Of a DNA stretch of 7,568 nt, positions 1 to 4,699 are shown one piece after another. The notes under the pieces were generated by a model. The model did not search any database. It was not told the DNA's origin and was given only the letters and a program-made list of their open reading frames with translations. A program made the position numbers and the translations under genes. Numbering within the stretch: position 1 is the stretch's first letter; each line of letters starts with the position of its first letter. The DNA is taken from the NCBI GenBank assembly GCA_964472545.1, contig CAYYNP010000405.1, positions 1-7,568 on the forward strand, given 5' to 3'. The stretch comes from CAYYNP01 sp964472545 (lineage in GTDB: Bacteria; Planctomycetota; Planctomycetia; Pirellulales; Thermoguttaceae).

Positions 1-90
1 GGGGTCGGGCGTCACGGGGTCGGGCGTCACCGGATCGGGCGTCACGGGGTCGGGCGTCACGGGGTCGGGCGTCACGGGATCGGGCGTCGT
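1..90. repeat. 15-bp in-frame tandem repeat, six units
   Basis: Six head-to-tail 15-mers run from 1 to 90 and continue to the window edge, so the true number is unknown. Units at 1, 16, 46 and 61 are identical. The unit at 31 differs at its first and fourth bases, and the unit at 76 differs at the fourth base and at its end. Read on the minus strand each unit encodes V-T-P-D-P. The changes at 31 and at the fourth base of 76 are synonymous (GAC/GAT, CCC/CCG). The changed end of unit 76 replaces Val by Thr in the first repeat. The unit is a multiple of three, so copy-number change would keep the reading frame. Confidence 0.97.
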
Positions 91-252
91 GACCGTGGTT
101 ACCGCGGTCGGTGTCTGCGTCTGCGTGGTCTGCGTCGGCGTGGTGCCACTGGTCTTGGTAGTGGTCGTCTTGGTCGAGCCGGAACAGCCCACCCATACGG
201 CCACGGCCGCCAGCACGGCCACGAATTGCATCGTGCGTAGGAACCTGGACAT
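1..252 (-). CDS. Small lipoprotein with Thr-rich linker and VTPDP repeats (C-terminus off the left edge)
   Basis: The frame opens at ATG 252-250 and stays open for 84 codons to the window edge, so the 3' end is missing. The start is supported by a strong AGGAGG-type site about 8 nt upstream (near 262-268). Residues 1-22 form a lipoprotein signal: basic residues R3 and R6, a hydrophobic Val/Ala core, then W-V-G-C with Cys23 as the lipidation site. Trp at -3 is unusual for a lipobox. Ser24 at +2 would, by the E. coli rule, permit outer-membrane sorting. Residues 26-54 are Thr/Gln/Lys/Pro rich. From residue 55 the protein is six pentapeptides, one TTPDP then five VTPDP. No catalytic domain is visible, and the repeat probably acts as an extended spacer or wall/envelope-contacting stalk (inference). 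It has its own promoter, so it need not belong to the upstream dehydrogenase operon. The family is not recognised. Confidence 0.85.
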   Translation of the reverse strand, partial: MSRFLRTMQFVAVLAAVAVWVGCSGSTKTTTTKTSGTTPTQTTQTQTPTAVTTVTTPDPVTPDPVTPDPVTPDPVTPDPVTPDP

Positions 253-289
253 GGAACAACTCCTCCTGAGAAAAATGGGGTGTGTTTGG

Positions 290-310
290 TGACCGGAATA
301 TCGCCGGTCA
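290..310 (-). promoter_or_regulatory. Operator-like palindrome at the lipoprotein transcription start
   Basis: This is a perfect inverted repeat, TGACCGG-N7-CCGGTCA, immediately downstream of the predicted -10 box of the lipoprotein gene; its first base overlaps the last base of that box. The expected transcription start falls inside it. It could be a repressor operator or a stable hairpin at the mRNA 5' end. A terminator for the upstream gldA is possible but less likely, since the only T-run on that strand is more than 10 nt beyond the stem. Confidence 0.45.
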
Positions 311-338
311 TTGTAGTACCGGATCGTGCGGAATCCAA
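310..338 (-). promoter_or_regulatory. Sigma70-like promoter for the lipoprotein gene
   Basis: On the minus strand a TTGGAT box (338-333; 4 of 6 matches to TTGACA) is followed by exactly 17 nt and then TACAAT (315-310; 5 of 6 matches to TATAAT). It begins 7 nt after the gldA stop codon and would start transcription near 303, giving a 5' leader of about 50 nt. The spacing and position support a real promoter, but no experimental evidence is available here. Confidence 0.55.
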
Positions 339-344
339 CGAGGG

Positions 345-1457
345 TCAATCGAAGCCCAACCGCTCCTTGCGGACTTCGCCCAGAGCGTCGGCGGCGATCA
401 TCGCGTGGACCACGTCGTCGGAGGTCACCTCGAACGGGTGGTTCGCACACAACGATCCCTCGCCGGCACAGATGTCGCCGATCGTCTTGAGTTGCTCGGG
501 CGTGATCTCCTCGAAGCCGAGGTCGACAAAACAGACCGGCAACCCTACGGCAATCTGGAAGTCGAAGATCCCGTAGACCTCGTCGACGTCGGCCTCGTCA
601 TCCATGCAAAGCTGGCTGATGATGCCGAAAGCGACCTTCTCGCCGTGCATCAGGTTCTTGCACTCGGGGAACGAGGAGAGGATGTTGGCGATCATATGGG
701 CGGTGGCCAGCCCCCCGCTCTCGAAGCCCAGGCCGGAAAGCAACACGTTGGCCTCGATCACCTTCTCGACCGCCGGCGTGACCACGGCCTTCTCGACCGC
801 CCGTTTGGCGTCCAGGCCGTGTTCCATCAGCGTTTCGTAGCAGAGCCGGGCCAGGGCCATGGCAGCCATGGTCGAGCGTCCGCCGCCGAGATTGGTCGCC
901 CGGGTCTTGTAGGAAGCCTCGGCCTCGACCCAGGTCGACAGGGCGTCGCCCATGCCGGAGACGAACGCGCGGATCGGCGCATCGGCGATCACCTGGCTGT
1001 CGACCAGTACGAGGTTGGGGTTGTGGGCCCAGCACTCGAAGCCGGTGCAGTTGCCCTCGGTGTCGTACCAGACGGTGGCCGAACTGCACGGGGTGTCGGT
1101 CGAGGCGATCGTGGGCACGGTGACCATCTTCATCCCGACCGCAGCCGCAGCCGCCTTGGCCGTGTCGAGGACCTTCCCGCCGCCGACGCCGATCGAGATA
1201 TCGGCCCCGACCTCTCGGGCGATCCCGGCCACGCGATCCACTTCCTCGTGGCTCGACTCGCCGTGGAAGTCGACCTCGACGACCTCCAGCCCGGCCCCGG
1301 CCAAACTGGCGGTGATCGTCTCGCCGATCAGGCCCTTCACGACGTTGTCCCACAGCACCAACGCCTTGTTGCCCAACGGGGCCACGTGAGTGCCGATTTC
1401 CTTCAACACGCCGCGCCCTTGAACGTATTTGTGCGGGGCGATGAGTACGGTTTTCAT
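345..1457 (-). CDS. gldA: Glycerol dehydrogenase-like metal-dependent alcohol dehydrogenase
   Basis: This 370-residue protein matches the usual length of the GldA branch of the iron-containing alcohol dehydrogenase superfamily. GldA oxidises glycerol to dihydroxyacetone with NAD+ in the cytoplasm; related members act on other short polyols. Visible motifs are the dinucleotide-binding GVGGGKVLDTAKA (residues 90-102), VPTIASTDTPCS (114-125) and GMGDALSTW (168-176). Asp171, His254 (in GGLATAH) and His271 (in HGEKVAFG) correspond to the three metal ligands known from Bacillus GldA (Asp173, His256, His274). All are intact, so the enzyme should be active. The ATG has a GGAG site 10 nt upstream (1471-1468). 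It follows the zinc dehydrogenase on the same strand after a 294-nt spacer, so co-transcription is possible but not certain. The fold and metal site are secure. Glycerol as the true substrate is an inference, because sister families use other small diols and polyols. Confidence 0.92.
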   Translation of the reverse strand: MKTVLIAPHKYVQGRGVLKEIGTHVAPLGNKALVLWDNVVKGLIGETITASLAGAGLEVVEVDFHGESSHEEVDRVAGIAREVGADISIGVGGGKVLDTAKAAAAAVGMKMVTVPTIASTDTPCSSATVWYDTEGNCTGFECWAHNPNLVLVDSQVIADAPIRAFVSGMGDALSTWVEAEASYKTRATNLGGGRSTMAAMALARLCYETLMEHGLDAKRAVEKAVVTPAVEKVIEANVLLSGLGFESGGLATAHMIANILSSFPECKNLMHGEKVAFGIISQLCMDDEADVDEVYGIFDFQIAVGLPVCFVDLGFEEITPEQLKTIGDICAGEGSLCANHPFEVTSDDVVHAMIAADALGEVRKERLGFD

Positions 1458-1751
1458 GGGTTAGGTTCTCCGGTGTTGGGAGGAGAGTGTGCGGTAGTTA
1501 GTGGTGGGTGGTGGGTGGTGAGTGGTGGGAAGACAAAGAGATGTGGGGAGAAGACGTGCAGAGTCGGGGTCAAGGAACTGGCGTGCGACGATACTGGTGC
1601 AGGTTGCCTCGCCGAGCAGGTGAGATTCGCAGCATGGCCCGATAAACACGTCGCCGCATGAGCACCACCACTCCTTCAACGTACTGCGTAGCCGACCAAC
1701 GTCCTCAGCCTCGCCCCCGGCCTTTGCTCACCACTCACCACTCGCCACTCT
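1458..1751. other. Low-complexity spacer between the two alcohol dehydrogenase genes
   Basis: This 294-nt gap holds no convincing gene. Near its left end (about 1499-1529) is a GTGGTGGGTGGTGAG-type tract, and near its right end (1729-1750) an ACCACTCACCACTCGCC tract. A 13-nt sequence at 1515-1527 recurs exactly as its reverse complement at 1729-1741, so the spacer is bounded by inverted simple-sequence tracts about 200 nt apart. I saw no promoter with both boxes well spaced ahead of gldA. Confidence 0.6.
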
Positions 1752-2801
1752 TCACGACCTCAACACAACTCTCAGCGCCTCTCCACTCTCCATCAATTCA
1801 TACGCTCGAAAGATCCCATCCAGCGGCAACACGTGACTGGCCAGCTTGTCGACCGGCAGCGAGCCGCCGGCGATCAGTTCGACGGCCCGGCGGACGTGCT
1901 CGGGCGTGGAGTCGCTGCTGCCCACCACGCGGATTTCGCCGTAGTGGATCAGCCGGCTATCCATCGTGAGGTTCTTCTTATCGGCCGGCAGCGAAGCGAA
2001 GAGGCAGACGGTGCCGCGCTTTCGTACCAGCGCAACGGCCTGCTCCTGCGGGGCCGCCGCCGGGGCAGCCACGATCGCCACGTCGGCTCCGATGCCGCCG
2101 GTGGCCTGCATCACAACTTCGGTCAAATCCTCTTCGGCCGGGTTGACCAACCGGTCGAAACCAAACGGCTCGGCCTGTTCGAGCCGCGCCGGATTGATCT
2201 CGGCCAAGATGATCTGTTTCGCGCCGACTTCCCGGGCGACACAGGCGTTCATGATCCCCATCGGCCCGGCGCCGACGACCACCACCGTGTCGCCCTGCTC
2301 GATCCTGCAATTGGCGGCCGAGTTGACCGCACAGCTCAGCGGCTCCGACAGCGCCGCGTGTTCGGCCTTCACGTGCCCGGGCACCTTCACCGCGTGGCCG
2401 TTTTCCAGCGCCAGCGCGGGAATCACCGTGTATTCGGCCATGCCGCCGGGATACGTGAATCCCATCGGGGCCAAGGCGAGACAGAGGTTGGTCCAACCGC
2501 GCCGGCAATAAAAGCACTTGCCACACGAAACCGACGTGGCCATCACCACCCGATCGCCAACGGCAAAACCCTCGACGCGGCTGCCGACCGTCTCGATCAG
2601 CCCGGTGAATTCGTGGCCCATGGCGATCGGCGCCTTCAACCGCGGATTGCCGTGGCGGTAGGCCTTCAGGTCGGTGCCGCAAACGGCACAGGCGTCGACC
2701 TTCACGCGCAGCTCATCGTCGCCGCATTCGGGCACGGGCAATGTCTCCACGCGGATATCGCCCGGACCGTGGTAGACGACGGCTTGCATTTCCGCACTCA
2801 T
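1752..2801 (-). CDS. Zinc-dependent medium-chain alcohol/polyol dehydrogenase
   Basis: This 349-residue protein belongs to the zinc-containing medium-chain dehydrogenase/reductases, in the sorbitol dehydrogenase/threonine dehydrogenase group. These enzymes oxidise secondary alcohols of polyols or related compounds using NAD(P)+. The catalytic zinc site is represented by Cys41 (CGTD), His63-Glu64 (GHE) and Glu153 (SEPLS). The structural zinc lobe has Cys93, Cys96, Cys99 and Cys107 in C-x2-C-x2-C-x7-C spacing. The Rossmann motif is VGAGPMG (176-182). Acidic Glu201 after the second strand suggests NAD rather than NADP. The ATG at 2801 is preferred because GGAG lies 7 nt upstream (2812-2809). That ATG also overlaps the deoC stop by 4 nt (ATGA), which implies translational coupling. 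A second ATG at residue 5 is possible. The longer open frame up to 3035 is only a shadow of deoC. The substrate is not identifiable, but the partner aldolase and SDR favour a sugar alcohol or deoxy-sugar intermediate. Confidence 0.93.
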   Translation of the reverse strand: MSAEMQAVVYHGPGDIRVETLPVPECGDDELRVKVDACAVCGTDLKAYRHGNPRLKAPIAMGHEFTGLIETVGSRVEGFAVGDRVVMATSVSCGKCFYCRRGWTNLCLALAPMGFTYPGGMAEYTVIPALALENGHAVKVPGHVKAEHAALSEPLSCAVNSAANCRIEQGDTVVVVGAGPMGIMNACVAREVGAKQIILAEINPARLEQAEPFGFDRLVNPAEEDLTEVVMQATGGIGADVAIVAAPAAAPQEQAVALVRKRGTVCLFASLPADKKNLTMDSRLIHYGEIRVVGSSDSTPEHVRRAVELIAGGSLPVDKLASHVLPLDGIFRAYELMESGEALRVVLRS

Positions 2802-3469
2802 TCGGGTGCTCCGTCGAGGATGGCTTCGGTCGAGGCGACGCCCAGCCGCTTGCAGCCCTGATCGAGATAGCCGACCGCGGTGGCCCAATCGCGGACGCCG
2901 CCGGAGGCCTTCACTCCCATGGTCTCGCCGACGGTCTTGATCATCACGTCGATCGCCTCGGGCGTAGCCGGCCCGTCGCCGAAACCGGTCGACGTCTTCA
3001 CGTAATCGGCCCCGGCGGCCTCGGAAATCTTGCACGCCTTGGCAATCTGCTCCGGCGAAAGGTAGCAGCTCTCGAGGATCACCTTGACCAGCACGTTACG
3101 CGGCTTGGCCTCGGCCACCACGGCCTCGATGTCGCGCTGCACGTGGTCGTAGTCGCCGGAGAGGAACTTGCCCACGTTCATCACCATGTCGAGTTCCACG
3201 GCGCCGTCTTCGATCCCCAGCCGGGCCTCCAGCGCCTTCGCTTCCGGACGGTTGCTGCCGTGCGGAAAGCCGACGACCATCGACGGGTCGACCCCGCTGC
3301 CGGCAAGTTGCTTGGCCACCAACGCGACGTCGGTCGGCCGCACGCAGAGGCTGGCCACCTTCCGCTCGATGCACATCTTGCAGTTGACGATGACGTCTTC
3401 GTCGGTGGCGAACGGCTTGAGCACCGCGTGGTCCAGCGTGGCCGCTACCTGGTCTTTAGTATATGCCAT
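2798..3469 (-). CDS. deoC: Deoxyribose-phosphate aldolase (DERA)
   Basis: This is a 223-residue class I aldolase of the DeoC family, typical of the short bacterial form. DERA cleaves 2-deoxyribose-5-phosphate to acetaldehyde and glyceraldehyde-3-phosphate in the cytoplasm. The TIM-barrel landmarks occur in order: LDHAVLKP (12-19), LCVRP (41-45), VVGFPHGSN (65-73), ELDMVMNVG (92-100), VKVILES (128-134), VKTSTGFG (157-164) and VKASGGVRD (186-194). Lys158 matches the Schiff-base lysine of E. coli DERA (Lys167), Lys187 the second lysine (Lys201) and Asp94 the proton-relay Asp102. The SGGVR and VAST loops suit phosphate binding. The ATG has an AGGAG site (3485-3481), 11 nt upstream. It is the lead gene of a coupled pair with the zinc dehydrogenase. 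The pairing with three dehydrogenases, and no deoB, deoA or nucleoside phosphorylase in view, argues for a sugar or deoxy-polyol pathway rather than simple nucleoside salvage. That substrate shift is inference. Confidence 0.95.
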   Translation of the reverse strand: MAYTKDQVAATLDHAVLKPFATDEDVIVNCKMCIERKVASLCVRPTDVALVAKQLAGSGVDPSMVVGFPHGSNRPEAKALEARLGIEDGAVELDMVMNVGKFLSGDYDHVQRDIEAVVAEAKPRNVLVKVILESCYLSPEQIAKACKISEAAGADYVKTSTGFGDGPATPEAIDVMIKTVGETMGVKASGGVRDWATAVGYLDQGCKRLGVASTEAILDGAPE

Positions 3470-3630
3470 ATCGTATTTGTCTCCTGATGGTGTGATCCAC
3501 TGTCCTCGACTGGTGTATTCTCGGCGTTGTTTGAAAGCGTCAAAGTAGTCATCTCGCTCCGCGAGATGTCATGTCGTCTCGCGGAGCGAGACGACTACTA
3601 TACGGTGTCCGCAGACTCTTCGGACAAAGC
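3470..3630. other. SDR-deoC intergenic region
   Basis: This 161-nt gap lies within the minus-strand gene run and holds no gene. It contains the deoC ribosome site, the paired palindrome at 3545-3598, and a small stem-loop at 3606-3626. That stem is TGTCCG/CGGACA around a 9-nt loop, and it begins 4 nt past the SDR stop. The stem has no following T-run, so read-through into deoC is likely. The hairpins could stabilise or process the transcript. Confidence 0.5.
3545..3598. repeat. Paired-hairpin (REP/BIME-like) palindrome
   Basis: Two 26-nt arms, 3545-3570 and 3573-3598, are inverted copies of each other with three mismatches and a 2-nt centre. Each arm is itself a hairpin. The first is ATCTCGC-TCC-GCGAGAT (3551-3567) and the second GTCTCGC-GGA-GCGAGAC (3576-3592). 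Each has a perfect 7-bp stem with a 3-nt loop. Differences between arms fall at paired positions, so the hairpins are conserved (A-T in one, G-C in the other). This is the architecture of bacterial interspersed palindromic elements and small non-autonomous elements mobilised by REP-associated transposases. Copy number in the genome cannot be seen from here. In place it sits between SDR and deoC, where it may modulate transcript stability. Confidence 0.85.
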
Positions 3631-4413
3631 CTAGTGCATTTCCCGCCCGCCGGTGACGTTGATCGCCTGGCCGGTCATGTAGTCGGCGCCTTTGGACGCA
3701 AGGAAGAGCGTGATGGCGACCACGTCTTCGATATACGCCAGCCGTCCCAGCGGCACCTTGCCGGTGAACTTCTTGATCACCTCTTCCTCCGGCAGGTTGA
3801 GGTTCTTGACGTAGCCGGCCGAGACGTTGTTCCACACGCCGGTGGCCAACACGATGCCGGGGCAAAGGCAGTTGACGTTGATTCCGTCGCCGGCCAACTC
3901 GTAGGCCAACGCCTGCGTCAGGCCGATGATCGCTCCCTTGGCCGCCGAGTAATGGCTCATCAGCGCCGAGCCGGTCTTGCCCGACTTCGACGAAAAGTTG
4001 ACGATCTTCCCCGACTGCCGGGCCTTCATCAGCGGCACCGTGTGCTTGACGAACAAAAACGTGCCCTTGCAGTTGACCGCGAACATCTGGTCCCACGCTT
4101 CGGTCGTCAACTCCTCGACCTTGCCTTGGCCGACGATCCCGGCGACGTTGACCAGGATGTCGATCTGATCGCCAAAGGCCTCGGCGGCGGCCGCCACCAC
4201 GCCTTTGACCTGGGCCTCGTCGACCACGTCGGCGGCCAGCCCTTGGCAATCGCCCCCGGCGTCGGAGATCTCCTTCACGGCCGCGTCGACCGCGTCCTGA
4301 TTCAAATCGGTGAGAAAGGCCTTGGCTCCCTGTTGGCAGAAACCGGCGGCAATGCCCTTGCCAATCGCGCCGGCTGCGCCCGTAACCAGGGCAGTCTTGT
4401 TCTGAAAATCCAC
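3631..4413 (-). CDS. Short-chain dehydrogenase, sorbitol-6-phosphate dehydrogenase (SrlD)-like
   Basis: With a GTG start this is a 260-residue classical SDR, the normal family length. It has the cofactor motif TGAAGAIG (11-18) and Asp36 after the second strand, which favours NAD. NVAG is at 89-92 and the catalytic set is Asn114, Ser142, Tyr155 and Lys159 (YSAAK). Three stretches resemble E. coli sorbitol-6-phosphate 2-dehydrogenase SrlD as I recall it: the SKSGKTGS segment (142-149), the region before KVPLGR (219-224), and the C-terminal INVTGG (251-256). A polyol or polyol-phosphate is therefore a plausible substrate. The start is GTG 4413-4411 because GAGGA lies 7 nt upstream (4425-4421) and the protein then begins just before the first Rossmann strand. 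An in-frame ATG at 4542 would add 43 unrelated residues and lies upstream of the predicted promoter. It is the first gene of the minus-strand run. Exact substrate is unknown. Confidence 0.93.
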   Translation of the reverse strand: MDFQNKTALVTGAAGAIGKGIAAGFCQQGAKAFLTDLNQDAVDAAVKEISDAGGDCQGLAADVVDEAQVKGVVAAAAEAFGDQIDILVNVAGIVGQGKVEELTTEAWDQMFAVNCKGTFLFVKHTVPLMKARQSGKIVNFSSKSGKTGSALMSHYSAAKGAIIGLTQALAYELAGDGINVNCLCPGIVLATGVWNNVSAGYVKNLNLPEEEVIKKFTGKVPLGRLAYIEDVVAITLFLASKGADYMTGQAINVTGGREMH

Positions 4414-4453
4414 GTCCGAATCCTCGTCTGTGTCGCAAAACTCGTAGTGAGAA

Positions 4454-4473
4454 CGCTGCTTAGCTGCGCAGCG
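4454..4473 (-). other. Stem-loop in the 5' leader of the SDR operon
   Basis: A 6-bp stem (CGCTGC/GCAGCG) with an 8-nt loop lies in the predicted untranslated leader about 40 nt before the GTG. A perfect 10-bp palindrome, GCTGCGCAGC (4463-4472), overlaps it. It might serve as a DNA operator or RNA structure. It does not match any riboswitch I recognise. Confidence 0.3.
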
Positions 4474-4501
4474 GGTGATCTGATCGACCCCATGATGCCT
4501 T

Positions 4502-4530
4502 GGTATAGCTAACCCCCGGCCACTTGCCAA
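4502..4530 (-). promoter_or_regulatory. Sigma70-like promoter for the SDR-deoC-dehydrogenase gene run
   Basis: On the minus strand TTGGCA (4530-4525; 5 of 6 matches to TTGACA) is followed by 17 nt and TATACC (4507-4502; 4 of 6 matches to TATAAT). Transcription would begin near 4495, giving a leader of about 80 nt before the GTG at 4413. The spacer contains a run of five G on this strand. A short inverted repeat CTTG-C-CAAG overlaps the -35 box and could be an operator. Confidence 0.55.
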
Positions 4531-4583
4531 GGGGGATGCCACACTTGGGGGGAGAGGCCGGTTCTTGTCCCTCGACCGGCCGG

Positions 4584-4589
4584 ATATAC
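4584..4589 (+). promoter_or_regulatory. Possible -10 box for the HDAC-like gene
   Basis: TATACT matches the -10 consensus at 5 of 6 positions and lies about 110 nt before the ATG at 4700, just ahead of the direct repeats. No convincing -35 box sits 16-18 nt upstream; the nearest TTGTCC (4565-4570) is only 13 nt away. The call is weak. Confidence 0.3.
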
Positions 4590-4605
4590 TGCAACCGACG
4601 ATGAG

Positions 4606-4680
4606 CCGTTGCTGTTTAGCCGTTCCCGTTTAGCCGCCGCCTCTCGACCGTTCCCGTTTAGCCGCCGCCGGCACGGCGGC
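4606..4680. repeat. Direct repeat CCGTTNNYGTTTAGCC (three copies) plus GC hairpin
   Basis: A 22-nt sequence beginning CCGTTCCCGTTTAGCC is present exactly at 4620-4641 and again at 4648-4669, a 28-nt period. A shorter diverged copy lies at 4606-4621 and shares its last two bases with the next copy. The last copy runs into a hairpin, GCCGCCG-N6-CGGCGGC (4661-4680), ending 19 nt before the HDAC start codon. All copies lie in the expected 5' leader. They could be a remnant of a dispersed intergenic repeat, or a regulatory leader structure. Confidence 0.8.
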
Positions 4681-4699
4681 GTTTCCACGAGCTGCCATC

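Noticed and set aside
1..90. CRISPR array or DNA-level iteron origin
   Set aside because: Units are directly abutting 15-mers with no spacers, and they form an uninterrupted in-frame coding repeat of a lipoprotein.
282..1661. 459-codon plus-strand open frame across gldA
   Set aside because: It lies opposite a gene with intact catalytic motifs, has no recognisable domain and is Asp/Gly/Arg/His rich, as expected for an antisense shadow of GC-rich coding DNA. The same applies to the long frames at 1833-2861, 2741-3487 and 3571-4512 on the plus strand, and 4658-5761 and 6161-7144 on the minus strand.
1461..1679. 72-codon minus-strand frame just before gldA
   Set aside because: It covers the low-complexity spacer, has no ribosome site or known motif, and ends within the gldA ribosome-binding region. 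Its Cys-rich start alone is not enough to call a gene.
2802..3035. 78-residue N-terminal extension of the zinc dehydrogenase
   Set aside because: The extension is an Arg-rich shadow of deoC. The enzyme's normal N-terminus begins at 2801 with a proper ribosome site.
3606..3626. Intrinsic terminator after the SDR gene
   Set aside because: The stem is only 6 bp with a 9-nt loop and is not followed by a T-run on the minus strand.
345..4413. Bacterial microcompartment-type aldolase pathway
   Set aside because: No shell-protein gene, acylating aldehyde dehydrogenase or phosphotransacylase is present in the window, so nothing supports an encapsulated pathway.
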